64,000 nt of DNA from Bin87 sp965220095 (GTDB lineage Bacteria > Chloroflexota > Dehalococcoidia > Lucifugimonadales > UBA3495), in NCBI GenBank assembly GCA_965220095.1, contig OZ244805.1, forward strand, positions 3,100,001 to 3,164,000, given 5' to 3'. The notes under the pieces were generated by a model. It was not told the origin of the DNA. It saw only the letters and a list, made by a program, of their open reading frames with translations, and searched no databases. Shown here in pieces: positions 1 through 8,671 of the stretch. Within the stretch, counting starts at the first letter, position 1. Every line of letters begins with the position of its first letter. The position numbers and the translations under genes were made by a program.

Positions 1-227
1 AATAAGTAGTACCCCAGCGCGACCGGCCCCCCGCCACGGGTAAGATCAATGACCACAACTGGCAAGTACCAGAATTTCCCCAGCTGACTGGCCAGGTTAC
101 TGGCTCCGACATTGCCGCTGCCCTGAGCACGCAGATCGATGCCACGTACTGCTTTTGCCATCAGGTACGTGGTTGGTACGGCGCCCACCAAGTAGGCAGC
201 GACCCAAAGCACAACCAGGGTCGCCAT
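1..227 (-). CDS. plsY: Acyl-phosphate glycerol-3-phosphate acyltransferase, N-terminal part (cut by window edge)
   Basis: The 75 visible residues match the start of PlsY, the integral membrane enzyme that transfers an acyl group from acyl-phosphate to sn-glycerol 3-phosphate in the first step of phospholipid synthesis. The first hydrophobic segment (about residues 3-22) is followed by the family signature GSGNVGASN (about 37-45) in the context DLRAQGSGN, which holds the phosphate-binding loop. The ATG at 227 is the only sensible start; the ribosome binding site is weak. The 3' part of the gene lies beyond position 1. The gene was found by translating the edge sequence directly. Identification is firm from the signature, though most of the protein is not seen. 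Confidence 0.85.
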   Translation of the reverse strand, partial: MATLVVLWVAAYLVGAVPTTYLMAKAVRGIDLRAQGSGNVGASNLASQLGKFWYLPVVVIDLTRGGGPVALGYYL

Positions 228-281
228 CTCTACGGGCCATCCGGACTGCTGATTGTCCCTGAACCCAAAGCCGAGATACGA

Positions 282-1154
282 TCAGCGGGTGGCTGCCAAC
301 CGACGGGCGGCTTCTTCCAGACGCTCAACCGATTCCATCGGTGGGCCGTTTACGCCGGGGAGCGGTTCTTTGGAATGGCCGCTGTGGTGGTAGTCGCTGC
401 CGCCGCATGGTATCAGGTCGTAGGCCCTCGCCACGTCAGCCAACCAATCGACGGTTGCCTCGTCGTACATGGAGTAATGCACTTCCATGCCGTGTAAGCC
501 AGCGGCTTTCAACTCTTCAACCGTTTGGATGAGTGATTGTTCAGGTTCGGGTTCATTTCCGCGACGCTCGAACCAGGGGTGGGCGAAAACGGCGACGCCG
601 CCAACATCGTTCAACAGCTTCACCGCATCTGGGGGCGTTAGTTTGCTACGCTCCACGTAAGCCTTGCCGTTACGCCCCAGATATTCTCGAAACGCGTCTG
701 AACGTTCTTTGAAATATCCGGCTTCAACCAGGGCGTCGGCGACGTGCGGCCGCCCTACTGAAGCGTCGCCGGCGATTTCCAGCACCCGCTCCCATTCGAT
801 GTGCATACCGAACTCGGCCAGCTTCTTGACCATCCCCTCGCCGCGGGCCAGCCGACCCTCTCGGAAGGTGACCAGGATATCCTGAAACCCCGGGTCGTTC
901 ACGTCCATGAAATAACCCAGCATATGCACCTCGCCGCCGGGTACATCGCAACTCAGTTCGATGCCTGGAATCAACCGCATACCCGGAATGGTGTCAACGG
1001 CACGCTGCGCTTCGACCAGGCCGGCGGTGGTGTCGTGGTCGGAAACGGAGATGGTTTGCAGGCCTTTGGATGCGGCTAACTGCACCAGTTCCGTTGGCGT
1101 TAATCGGCCGTCGGACGCGGTGGTGTGCATATGGAGGTCAACGGTGATGGGCAT
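282..1154 (-). CDS. PHP-domain phosphoesterase (RNase AM / TrpH-YciV type)
   Basis: This 290-residue protein has the PHP metallophosphoesterase fold. Visible metal ligands are D6-L-H8-M-H10, D15, the SDHDT block (D39, H40), E66 and H77, a later AHPWF histidine (about 192) and a C-terminal GGSDYHH block. Members of this exact type (YciV/TrpH, now RNase AM) hydrolyse 3',5'-nucleoside bisphosphates and trim RNA 5' ends. It lies in the same direction as the YmdB-like gene and RNase Y upstream, with a 35-bp gap, so a shared nucleic-acid turnover theme is plausible; that link is inference. The length is usual for the family. Confidence 0.85.
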   Translation of the reverse strand: MPITVDLHMHTTASDGRLTPTELVQLAASKGLQTISVSDHDTTAGLVEAQRAVDTIPGMRLIPGIELSCDVPGGEVHMLGYFMDVNDPGFQDILVTFREGRLARGEGMVKKLAEFGMHIEWERVLEIAGDASVGRPHVADALVEAGYFKERSDAFREYLGRNGKAYVERSKLTPPDAVKLLNDVGGVAVFAHPWFERRGNEPEPEQSLIQTVEELKAAGLHGMEVHYSMYDEATVDWLADVARAYDLIPCGGSDYHHSGHSKEPLPGVNGPPMESVERLEEAARRLAATR

Positions 1155-1189
1155 CAGTGCTCCAGGGAGGTTGCGAAGTAGTGCAAGAG

Positions 1190-1963
1190 TTAGTCGACAG
1201 TGCGGTCAATTCTGACTATGTCGACGGCGCGCCCCGAATCGTCGTCAATGTCGATCAGTACCGAGTTTAGGATGCAGGGGCCCTCAGCCGGCTCGAAACG
1301 CTGCGGCAAACCGGTGCGGAATTTTTCCAGCACCGGCGCACGCTCGGTTCCGATAACTGAATCCAGGGGGCCGGTCATGCCCAGGTCGCTGACGTAAGCG
1401 GTGCCGCCGGGCAGGATGCGCGTATCGGCAGTGCCAACGTGGGTGTGAGTGCCTACGACTGCGCTGACGCGGCCATCCAGATACCATCCCAAGCCCTGTT
1501 TCTCCGAGGTGGCTTCGGCGTGAAAATCCACGATTACGAACTTGGGAGGTTGACCTAACGCTTGCTGAGCCTCGTCCAACCTCTGGTCGGCTTCGCGAAA
1601 CGGGCAGTCGATTGGGGGCATGAAGACACGACCCTGCAGGTTCAGCACCATGACATCGCCTTGCATTAACCAACCCCGGCCGGGTGCGCCAAAGTAGTTG
1701 GCCGGACGCAGCAACGGGAATTCGTCGAAGTGGGGCAGGATTTCTTTCTTGTCCCAGATGTGATTGCCTGAAGTCATCACATCCACGCCGGCGTCGAGGA
1801 GTTCCTGGGCCGTTTTGGGGGTTAATCCAAACCCGCCCGCGGTGTTCTCGGCGTTGGCGGTCACCAGGTCGATGTTCAGATCGCGGCGCAGCCCCGGCAG
1901 TAGACGGGCAAGAGCTTGCCGGCCGGGTTTGCCGATTATGTCGCCAATCATCATGACTCGCAT
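1190..1963 (-). CDS. ymdB: YmdB-like metallophosphoesterase (TIGR00282 family)
   Basis: A calcineurin-like phosphodiesterase of 257 residues. Metal-binding motifs are GD (7-8), NAEN (37-40), GNH (66-68) and GTHTH, followed by the family block ADTRILPGGTAYVSDLGMTG. In Bacillus, YmdB hydrolyses 2',3'-cAMP and influences RNA stability and biofilm switching. The ATG at 1963 is chosen over an earlier in-frame start at 1987 because family proteins begin at MRVMMIGDIIG and a GGGAG lies upstream of it. The gene follows rny in the same direction, the same neighbour order as rny-ymdB in Firmicutes, which strengthens both calls. Confidence 0.9.
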   Translation of the reverse strand: MRVMMIGDIIGKPGRQALARLLPGLRRDLNIDLVTANAENTAGGFGLTPKTAQELLDAGVDVMTSGNHIWDKKEILPHFDEFPLLRPANYFGAPGRGWLMQGDVMVLNLQGRVFMPPIDCPFREADQRLDEAQQALGQPPKFVIVDFHAEATSEKQGLGWYLDGRVSAVVGTHTHVGTADTRILPGGTAYVSDLGMTGPLDSVIGTERAPVLEKFRTGLPQRFEPAEGPCILNSVLIDIDDDSGRAVDIVRIDRTVD

Positions 1964-2079
1964 GGTGGTGGTTATCTCCCAAGTCAACAGAGTATTCTTC
2001 GGCCAAAGTAATGGGCCCGAAGCAGCCGGGGGGGACGCTTCGGACCCTCAAATCCGGTGCCAGACCAGACCGGAATTGG

Positions 2080-3615
2080 TTAGCGGGCGATGCTTTCCTC
2101 GCGCGTCTCCCGTATCACCGTAACCTTGATCTGGCCGGGGAACTGCAATTCCTGGGAAACCTTGCCAGCGATATTACGCGCGAGGGTGGCGCAGGCCACA
2201 TCGTCCACGTCGGTGGGACTGACCATCACGCGTACTTCGCGGCCGGCCTGGATCGCGAAGGCGCGCTGCACGCCCTCAAAGCTGTTAGCGGTGTCTTCCA
2301 GCTCACGCAGGCGTCTGGTGTACTGCTCGATGGACTCTTTGCGAGCTCCGGGCCGGGCGGCGCTGATGCCGTCCGCAGCGGCGACCAGGAAAGATTCGAT
2401 GCTGGTGTGTTCGTCGTCGTGGTGCTCCAGTACGCAGTTGGAAACGACCCCGGTGATCCCGTTGCGAGTGGTAATGTCGTATCCGATTTCTGCGTGCGGG
2501 CCGGGGATTTCATGGGTCATTGCCTTGCCAATGTCGTGCAACAGGCCGCCGGAGCGCGCCACCTGCACGTTGGCGCCGACCTCCGCAGCCAACATACCGG
2601 ACAGCAGGCCGACTTCGATGGAGTGGGTCAGTACGTTCTCACCGTAGCTGTAGCGGAATTTGAGCCGACCCAGCAGTCGGATCAATTCCGGATCCAGCCC
2701 GCTGACGCCAACTTCAAAGGTGGCCTCTTCGCCGGCCTTCCACATGGTTTCTTCGATGTCGCGGATGGCCCGGTTGACACTCTCTTCGATGCGGGCGGGC
2801 TGGATGCGCCCGTCCTTCACCAGTTGGGTGAGCGCCAGTCTGGCGATTTCACGGCGGACCGGGTCAAAGCACGACAAGGTGACGATGCCCGGGGTGTCGT
2901 CGACGATAATGTCGACACCGGTTTGGGCTTCCAGAGCCCGGATGTTACGTCCTTCGCGGCCGATGAGACGACCCTTCATCTCATCGTTGGGCAGGGAAAC
3001 AACAGCGGTAGTGCTTTCTGACACTACGTCGGTAGCAAGACGGTTGATGGCGAGTGTAACGATGCGCCGGGCGTTTTCGTCCGCCCTGGACTGGTGCTCC
3101 TTCTCCAGCTCGTAATAGCGGCGAGCCAGGTCGTGGGAGGCTTCCTCTTCACTGCGCTTGAGCACGATGTTGCGTGCTTCGTCAATGGTTAAAGACGCAA
3201 TACGTTCCAGTTCGCGGGTGTGTTGCTGCTTGATTTCTTCGGCTTTCTGCATGGCGGAGCCGGCCTGGGATTCCCGGTTTTTTAGCTCCGTTTCCTTCCC
3301 CTCCAGGCTCGCCGTTTTCTGGTCGAGTTGTTCTTCACGTTGGATATAACGACGCTCGATCCGGTTCAATTCGCGTCGTTGATCGGTGATTTCCTTGTCG
3401 CCGGCTTCCCTGATTTTCAGCGCTTCTTCCTGGGCTGCCAGGATGATTGTGCGCTTTTCAGCCTCGGCCTGTTCGACAGCGTATGCAGCCTCCTCGCGGC
3501 TGCGTTGCAACTTGTTACCGTCTTTTTTGGTGTTAAGCAGCAGCCAAACGACTGCTCCGATTCCTGTTGTTAACCCCGCTGCCGCGAGGACGGACAGGAT
3601 AATAAGTAGCGACAT
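2080..3615 (-). CDS. rny: Ribonuclease Y
   Basis: A membrane-anchored endoribonuclease that initiates mRNA decay, about 511 residues. In order: one N-terminal transmembrane helix (about 3-25), a long Glu/Arg-rich coiled coil (about 30-170), a KH RNA-binding domain around GRLIGREGRNIRALE, and an HD hydrolase domain with LTHSIEVG and GGLLHDIGKAM, where the HD dyad binds the catalytic metals. The ATG at 3615 directly follows GGGAGGG; a TTG four codons earlier is less likely. It is the first gene of a probable rny-ymdB-PHP transcript behind the promoter at 3670-3698. Confidence 0.95.
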   Translation of the reverse strand: MSLLIILSVLAAAGLTTGIGAVVWLLLNTKKDGNKLQRSREEAAYAVEQAEAEKRTIILAAQEEALKIREAGDKEITDQRRELNRIERRYIQREEQLDQKTASLEGKETELKNRESQAGSAMQKAEEIKQQHTRELERIASLTIDEARNIVLKRSEEEASHDLARRYYELEKEHQSRADENARRIVTLAINRLATDVVSESTTAVVSLPNDEMKGRLIGREGRNIRALEAQTGVDIIVDDTPGIVTLSCFDPVRREIARLALTQLVKDGRIQPARIEESVNRAIRDIEETMWKAGEEATFEVGVSGLDPELIRLLGRLKFRYSYGENVLTHSIEVGLLSGMLAAEVGANVQVARSGGLLHDIGKAMTHEIPGPHAEIGYDITTRNGITGVVSNCVLEHHDDEHTSIESFLVAAADGISAARPGARKESIEQYTRRLRELEDTANSFEGVQRAFAIQAGREVRVMVSPTDVDDVACATLARNIAGKVSQELQFPGQIKVTVIRETREESIAR

Positions 3616-3633
3616 AGACCCTCCCAAGTCCGT

Positions 3634-3649
3634 CCGAGCGCGCGCTCGG
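3634..3649. promoter_or_regulatory. Perfect 16-bp GC-rich palindrome in the rny leader
   Basis: CCGAGCGCGCGCTCGG reads the same on both strands. It lies between the predicted rny transcription start (about 3663) and the start codon at 3615. It could be an RNA hairpin in the leader or a dimeric protein site; RNase Y often controls its own mRNA, but no such control is shown here. Confidence 0.5.
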
Positions 3650-3669
3650 GATATGTTTACCCTTATTAC

Positions 3670-3698
3670 ATCCTAATGTCGGGTATAGGCAAAGTCAA
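3670..3698 (-). promoter_or_regulatory. Sigma-70-type promoter of rny
   Basis: On the minus strand TTGACT (3693-3698) is separated by exactly 17 bp from TAGGAT (3670-3675). The predicted start at about 3663 gives a leader of roughly 48 nt before the rny ATG. Confidence 0.7.
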
Positions 3699-3873
3699 GA
3701 AATGCGTTGCCTGTTCAAACCTGGTCGGCGTTGGGTCGGGACCGTTGCATAGCAGCGTCCGGGAGGTTGCCAGCGCTGGGAAAAAGGACGGGGAAAATGA
3801 CCGCGGCGGCGTGGCAATGCGGCGTGGTAATATGGCAGCGCATTGTTGGATATTCACGCTGGAGGTTGGCCGT

Positions 3874-4776
3874 ATGGCGTCGCATTCCCTGGGATTGTCA
3901 TTGCATGAGGCGGCGCGCCGTATGGGTGTCCCGTTCACGGTGGAAAACGAGCCGGTGGACCGGTTCGTGAAAGCCAACGGGCTGAATCTGCACTATCTGG
4001 AATGGGGCAATCCCGACCTGCCGACGATTGTGATGCTGCACGGGATCAGTCAACAGGCTCACAGCTGGGATTTCATCAGCCTGCCGCTGTCGGTGGATTA
4101 CCACGTTCTGGCGTTGGATCAACGGGGCCACGGGGACACGGACTGGTCACCCAATGGCGATTATTCCACTGACATTTACGTTCAGGACGTGGACGGTTTC
4201 ATCAACGCGCTGGGACTGCGCAACTTCCACCTGATGGGCCATTCGATGGGCGGGCGCAACAGTCTGGCCTGGGCGTCCGGACGGCCAGGTATGTTGCGGT
4301 CGCTGACGATTGTGGACACCGGACCGGAAACGCAAAGGCGCGGTCAGAACCGAATCCAAGAGTTCCGCGAGCTACCTGACGAACTGGATACGTTGGAGGA
4401 GTTTGCCCAACGGGTGATGGAGTACACGGGCCGCAACCGCGAACAGACGATAGGAGCGTTGAAATACAGCATCCGCCAGCGCGAAGATGGCAAGTGGACG
4501 TGGAAGTACGACAAAGCGATGCGAGTGCGAGGTTTCCGCGCTGCTGCCTGGACGCCGGAGCAGCTGTGGGCCGGCTGGCGCACAATTGATTGCCCGGCGC
4601 TGGTGGTCAGGGGCGAACGCAGCGATATTTTCGCGGACGAAACCATGGTGAAGATGGCAGCGGAGCATCCGGACTGCACGACGGTTACCGTGGCGAACGC
4701 CGGGCATCTGGTGCAGGGCGACAATCCGCCCGACTTCCTGGCCGCCGTGCGCGGCCTGCTGTCTCGCTTCGACTAG
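3874..4776 (+). CDS. Alpha/beta-fold hydrolase
   Basis: A 300-residue soluble serine hydrolase. The oxyanion block is VMLHGISQ (about 53-60), the nucleophile elbow is GHSMGG with S124, and the catalytic histidine is in NAGHLVQGDNP near the C-terminus; the acid is probably the aspartate in ERSDIF. The reading frame is open upstream to 3676, but ATG 3874 has GGAGG eight bases before it and fits family length. Substrate cannot be told from sequence; neighbours give no clear pathway. It is divergent from rny and convergent with the iron-exporter-like gene. Confidence 0.85.
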   Translation: MASHSLGLSLHEAARRMGVPFTVENEPVDRFVKANGLNLHYLEWGNPDLPTIVMLHGISQQAHSWDFISLPLSVDYHVLALDQRGHGDTDWSPNGDYSTDIYVQDVDGFINALGLRNFHLMGHSMGGRNSLAWASGRPGMLRSLTIVDTGPETQRRGQNRIQEFRELPDELDTLEEFAQRVMEYTGRNREQTIGALKYSIRQREDGKWTWKYDKAMRVRGFRAAAWTPEQLWAGWRTIDCPALVVRGERSDIFADETMVKMAAEHPDCTTVTVANAGHLVQGDNPPDFLAAVRGLLSRFD

Positions 4777-4807
4777 TCGCAGTGCCGGGATGCAGCCGGA
4801 TCGTCGC

Positions 4808-6058
4808 TCAGAATCCCAGCACCCGAGGAAGCAACTCGCCCAGCGCGTAACCCAAGGCGGCCGATGCAGCGCCGATGCCGAGTATTTCAAGTCCTTGCAG
4901 TAGGGGCGACTTGCGCACGATGCGGCCTTTGGTCAATCCCAGCGCAAACAGGCCGACCAGGGACAAACCGATCGACAACCCGATGGTTACGGGGCTGACG
5001 GCAAGGAAAAAGTAGGGAGCAATCGGCAGTATTGCCGACAACCCGAAGGCGACTCCCATCACCAGTGCGTCTTTGACCGGACTGCCGCTGATGTCCGGGC
5101 TGATGCCGAGTTCCTTTTCCAGCAGCGTGTTCAGCCAGAGGGTTTGATCCTGGGCGATGTCGTTGGCCAGGTGCACGGCGTTTTCGTAGGTCTGTCCCTC
5201 GCGTTGCAGTAGGATGACGAGCTCAGCGAATTCTTCGGCCGGCTTCTCTTCCAGCTCGCGCAGTTCCCGGGCAATCTCCCCATCGCGAACGTCCTGCTCG
5301 GCGCGGGAACCGAGATAGGCGCCGGCGGCCATGCTGATGACGCCGGCGGCGATCGCCGCCACCCCGGCAACCAGCACCGTAGAAGTGGTGCCCACTGCCG
5401 CCGCTACCGATGTGGTCAGCGCAACGGTGCTGATGATACCGTCTTGCGCCCCGAACACCACTTCGCGCAGCCGCCCCAGGTTTGCCACGCGAAAGGGTTC
5501 CCGGTCCACTTCCATGGCCGCCGTGATGTAGGTGTCCAGGTCGGGCGTAACCTCCTCCCCGGATGCCGCCGCCACAGCAGGTTCGACGGCGCCGGCTTCG
5601 GACTGGGCCTGAGCGATGCGGCCGGTGTTGCCGTCGCGGGCCGGGACGGAATGCAAAGCGGCCAGCGCGTTGGTGAATGCGGTCTGGTGGACTTTTTCGC
5701 GTTCCATCGCCAGGGTGAAGGCGCGCACGGCATCGGCGCGGCCCTCATCGTGCGCCTGCTGGATCATGCGGGGATACGTGCGGCTGTATTCCCGGATCTC
5801 CCCTTCAATGACTTTGGTCAGATTGGTTTCGGTGTCCGCGATGTCGCCGGATACGCGGAGGTGATTGATGCCGTGAATGGTTTCAGCGCCGGCGACCTCC
5901 TGGAAAACCTGCGCTACCTCGGGTAACCCGTCCTCCATAGCCTTGTGCGCGTAGGCGGTGTAGGTCAGGTGGGCCAACGCTTCCGAGACTATGGCTTGCC
6001 ACAGGTTGCGGTCGGTTGGCGACAGCTCAGATATTGTGGTGGTGGGTTTGGTGCTCAT
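4808..6058 (-). CDS. Rubrerythrin-VIT1 fusion membrane protein (MbfA-like iron exporter)
   Basis: A 416-residue fusion. The first ~140 residues form a ferritin-like four-helix domain with ExxH motifs (AETIHG and EREKVH) suited to a di-iron site. After a linker comes a VIT1/CCC1 domain beginning near LREVVFGAQDGIIS, with about five transmembrane segments and a Glu-rich cytoplasmic loop (AEQDVRDGEIARELRELEEKPAEE, described here in parts) typical of metal capture. The same architecture in MbfA of Agrobacterium and Bradyrhizobium exports iron and protects against peroxide. Function here is by analogy; direction of transport is not proven by sequence. Confidence 0.88.
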   Translation of the reverse strand: MSTKPTTTISELSPTDRNLWQAIVSEALAHLTYTAYAHKAMEDGLPEVAQVFQEVAGAETIHGINHLRVSGDIADTETNLTKVIEGEIREYSRTYPRMIQQAHDEGRADAVRAFTLAMEREKVHQTAFTNALAALHSVPARDGNTGRIAQAQSEAGAVEPAVAAASGEEVTPDLDTYITAAMEVDREPFRVANLGRLREVVFGAQDGIISTVALTTSVAAAVGTTSTVLVAGVAAIAAGVISMAAGAYLGSRAEQDVRDGEIARELRELEEKPAEEFAELVILLQREGQTYENAVHLANDIAQDQTLWLNTLLEKELGISPDISGSPVKDALVMGVAFGLSAILPIAPYFFLAVSPVTIGLSIGLSLVGLFALGLTKGRIVRKSPLLQGLEILGIGAASAALGYALGELLPRVLGF

Positions 6059-6182
6059 TTCTCAACCCCGGGCAACGTTACGCCTTTTGGACTCGGAGCT
6101 AGGCAAATTGCCAACCGGGGAGCGTGGCGGGCGTCGCCATCTCCGACGTAGCCGGGCTCGGCTTCGGCGGCCGCGAGCCGAC

Positions 6183-6578
6183 CTAAAGACGCGGCGAACC
6201 GTGGTGCGCCATGACCAGCCAGTCGCCGCCGGACCGGACGAAGATGTTGGTGGCCAGTACCCCAAAGCCCTGGGCCTGGCCCTGCACCACGCTGGTAATA
6301 CTTTCCACGCAGGTGACAAACCCGCAGTTGCCCTCAACGGCCACGTGAACGTAGTGAATGTTGAAGTGCATCAGGGCGGCGCCGTTGAAAATGCTTTGCC
6401 AAGAGCGGCGGATGTCGGTCCAGCCCACGATGGGCTGCCAGCCGGGGTGTACGCAAAGCGCCCGCTCCGACCGCTCGCAGACCGCGTCCATCTCAGCGAT
6501 GTCCAGCGAGCCAAAGGCGTCGTAGAAACGCTGGTTGGCGTCTTTCAGAGACTGAATTTCGTCGGGTTGTGACGTCAT
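6183..6578 (-). CDS. NTF2-like / SnoaL-type protein (DUF4440-like)
   Basis: A 131-residue single-domain protein with the NTF2-like cone fold pattern: helices near the N-terminus (NQRFYDAFGSLDIAEMDAV), a GWTDIRRSWQSIF helix and late beta strands ending VMAHHGSPRL. Such proteins may be small enzymes or ligand-binding partners. ATG 6578 is used because upstream codons overlap the neighbouring LLM gene. It ends the pair LLM-NTF2 with a 19-bp gap and is probably cotranscribed, so it might serve the same unknown reaction. Confidence 0.75.
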   Translation of the reverse strand: MTSQPDEIQSLKDANQRFYDAFGSLDIAEMDAVCERSERALCVHPGWQPIVGWTDIRRSWQSIFNGAALMHFNIHYVHVAVEGNCGFVTCVESITSVVQGQAQGFGVLATNIFVRSGGDWLVMAHHGSPRL

Positions 6579-6597
6579 CTGGATAATCCACTCGTGG

Positions 6598-7443
6598 TCA
6601 GGTAAGCAGCTTTTTGGCGAACTCGTCCACCTGGCGCAGGGCCGCGTCTCGCGGGGCGCTATCGGCAAACACCATGGCGCGTGACGCTCCGGCGTCCTCA
6701 AACGCTTTCAGGATTTCGGGGTCGGCGGGCTGGCCGAAGACGGATACTTCTATCGAGTCAGGGTCACGGCCGGCATCCGCGGCCAGGCGTGCGATTTCCT
6801 GGCGGCCTTCCCGCAGTTCTTCCGGCGTGATGCGGTTGGGCATCCAGCCGTCGCCCCAGGAAACCACGCGGCGGAAGACATTCCTGGCGCGGCCGCCAAT
6901 CAACACCGGCGGGTGCGGTTGCTGCGCCGGTTTCGGCGATGAGTAGATGGGCGGGAAGTCGATGTATTTACCGTGGAATTCACCCGCGTCTTTGGTCCAC
7001 AGTTCTTTCATGGCCTGAATGGATTCGCGGGTGTAACCGATGCGCTGAGCGAATTCGATGCCGAATAGCTCGGTTTCTTCCCGCAGCCAACCCGTGCCGA
7101 TGCCGAACAGGAACCGGCCGTCGCTGAAGTGGTCGAGGGTGGCTATTTCTTTGGCCAGCAGAATCGGATTGCGTTCAGGCACGAGGCAAATGCCGGTACC
7201 CAGTTTGAGCGTGGACGTTACCGCAGACGCCCGTCCGAGCGCAACGAAAGGGTCGACGCATTCGTAGTACATCTGCGGGATTGTGCCATCGGGGGATCCC
7301 GGCCAGGGCGACTTGGGGCCGGCGGGGATGGCCGGGTGTTCCGGAACCCAAAGCGATTCGAACCCGTGAGCTTCGCAAGCTTGCGCTAACTCGGCGATGT
7401 CGATGGAAGATTGGGTGACAAACATCGCGATGCCAATATTCAT
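6598..7443 (-). CDS. LLM-class F420-dependent oxidoreductase
   Basis: A 281-residue luciferase-like TIM-barrel enzyme of the TIGR03619 type. Visible hallmarks are the start MNIGIAMFVT, SLWVPEHP (about 31-38), LKLGTGICLVPERNP, the cofactor-binding DHFSDGRFLFGIGTGW and the later HPPVLIGG. Relatives use reduced F420 or FMN to reduce or oxygenate organic substrates. The substrate is unknown. It overlaps nothing and precedes the NTF2-like gene by 19 bp. Lineages of the SAR202 type carry many such genes; two more occur at 17.8-19.9 kb. Confidence 0.88.
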   Translation of the reverse strand: MNIGIAMFVTQSSIDIAELAQACEAHGFESLWVPEHPAIPAGPKSPWPGSPDGTIPQMYYECVDPFVALGRASAVTSTLKLGTGICLVPERNPILLAKEIATLDHFSDGRFLFGIGTGWLREETELFGIEFAQRIGYTRESIQAMKELWTKDAGEFHGKYIDFPPIYSSPKPAQQPHPPVLIGGRARNVFRRVVSWGDGWMPNRITPEELREGRQEIARLAADAGRDPDSIEVSVFGQPADPEILKAFEDAGASRAMVFADSAPRDAALRQVDEFAKKLLT

Positions 7444-7507
7444 GGACGCTATCCCCTTTGGTGCGGATTGCAGAACTGGTTCGGAGCAAGTTCCGAAGAA
7501 CCGGCCG

Positions 7508-7529
7508 GCTATAACAACCTGATTATAGC
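7508..7529. promoter_or_regulatory. Inverted repeat overlapping a possible -10 box upstream of the LLM gene
   Basis: GCTATAA and TTATAGC form a 7-bp inverted repeat around an 8-bp centre. The minus-strand reading contains TATAAT (7522-7527), about 80 bp upstream of the LLM start at 7443. No convincing -35 was found, so this is either a promoter with an overlapping operator or chance symmetry. Confidence 0.4.
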
Positions 7530-7530
7530 A

Positions 7531-7565
7531 AAAGGAGGGGGCCGGAACCGACTTGCGCCGGCCCC
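7531..7565 (-). terminator. Possible intrinsic terminator after the NIPSNAP gene
   Basis: On the minus strand an 8-bp stem (GGGGCCGG 7558-7565 with CCGGCCCC 7538-7545, loop 12) is followed by TCCTTTTG. It lies about 35 bp past the NIPSNAP stop. The U-run is short, so termination may be partial. Confidence 0.5.
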
Positions 7566-7598
7566 AGCCCCCTGGTTGCTACTGGTGAGCGGCGGCGG

Positions 7599-8216
7599 TT
7601 ACGCCTGGGGCGAGAACGCCGCCGGTACCAGTATCTTGGTCTCCTGACCAACCAGAAATTCCCGGGTGGGTGGTGGCCAATGCGGCGAGGACGAGGCTTC
7701 CGCGCGAGTCTTGTCCCGATCCGCCAGGTCGGCGTAGGGCCAGATGTGGACCCACTTGTTCAACCCGCCGAATTCGGAGTACATGCCGGCGGCCAGCGGC
7801 GAGAACTTTTCCCGGTGCTCGATGGCGGCAGACCAGATGTCCAGCACCTTGGGCATCGTTCCGTTCTGGTACTCGTAAATTCGCATCTCGTAGATATTGC
7901 CCAGCTTCTGCCCGCCGCCCATGGGGCGCATGAAGGGCGCCGGGTGATACACTTCAGACTCCATGTGCAGGATGGTGCCCTTGCTATCCGGGGGCCAGTT
8001 GGGGTCTTTGCCGGCGGCGGCGCGTACTTCCTCACGCTCATCCAGGCTCTCATAGGGCCAGATGTGGATAACCTGGTTCAGCGGGCCAATTTCGGTGTGA
8101 AAGAAGGCCGCCAGCTTGGAATACTTTTCGCGATGGGGCAAGGCCTCGGCGAAGGCATCTTCAAAGATGGGAACTCCGCCGGGCTTGAGGTCGTAGGTCC
8201 GGACTTCGTAAATCAT
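7599..8216 (-). CDS. NIPSNAP-family protein with two tandem domains
   Basis: A 205-residue protein made of two homologous NIPSNAP (dimeric alpha-beta barrel) modules. The first begins MIYEVRTYDLKPG and carries HIWPYESLDERE; the second begins NIYEMRIYEYQNG and carries HIWPYADLADRD. The ATG at 8216 is nine bases after a perfect AGGAGG, so longer upstream readings are rejected. NIPSNAP proteins of bacteria are uncharacterised and often lie near degradative genes. No catalytic residues can be named. Confidence 0.88.
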   Translation of the reverse strand: MIYEVRTYDLKPGGVPIFEDAFAEALPHREKYSKLAAFFHTEIGPLNQVIHIWPYESLDEREEVRAAAGKDPNWPPDSKGTILHMESEVYHPAPFMRPMGGGQKLGNIYEMRIYEYQNGTMPKVLDIWSAAIEHREKFSPLAAGMYSEFGGLNKWVHIWPYADLADRDKTRAEASSSPHWPPPTREFLVGQETKILVPAAFSPQA

Positions 8217-8419
8217 GTAACCGCACCTCCTTATGTGCAAGGTTTCGCCAACGCTTGCCCGCACCGAACGCCTACTCGCACCAGAATTGGACTGGCGCGC
8301 GCGCCAGGTGCATGGTTGTCGACAGCAGCAGTCTAGCAGAATGGCGTAAGTAGCGGCAAGGCAGCGTGCCATGAGTTGGGTGCCCATGCGTACACACTTG
8401 CCACACCGAACCGGCCTGC

Positions 8420-8513
8420 TGTCATTGCGAGCGCAGCATGGCAATCTCGTCCCCGCAGCGAAGACCGTTGCCGGAACGGGATTGCCACGTCGCTGCACTC
8501 CGCGCAATGATAG
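8420..8513. repeat. Dispersed palindromic repeat, copy 1 (TCATTGCGAG/TGGCAATCTCG family)
   Basis: The left arm GTCATTGCGAGCGCAGCATG and the following GGCAATCTCG are mirrored by GGGATTGCCACG and CGCGCAATGATAG at the right end. Two related copies are at about 27168-27261 and 43224-43332. This copy sits in the 455-bp gene-free gap before mmgE and lacks obvious flanking direct repeats. The same gap also holds a perfect palindrome CTGGCGCGCGCGCCAG at 8292-8307 and no convincing gene. Confidence 0.75.
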
Positions 8514-8564
8514 TTTTGCACAGCCGCAGTTGCCGGCGCGTCGTTCGCATTGGCCGGGGCGGGT

Positions 8565-8573
8565 TGATATAAT
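8565..8573 (+). promoter_or_regulatory. Extended -10 promoter element before the MmgE/PrpD gene
   Basis: TTGATATAAT gives a consensus TATAAT (8568-8573) with an upstream TG dinucleotide. It is about 100 bp before the start codon at 8672 and just after palindromic repeat copy 1. No good -35 is visible, as expected for extended -10 promoters. Confidence 0.5.
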
Positions 8574-8671
8574 CGGTATCAATCCGGCGCGACCGGTGTT
8601 TGAAATGACCAGAGACGGCAAAACATGGCGGCGAGACGATCTCCGCCTGCGTAATAAGGAGGTTACTGGCT

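Noticed and set aside
2011..3021. Long open frame on the plus strand opposite rny
   Set aside because: It is the complement of the RNase Y coding sequence and has no protein features of its own.
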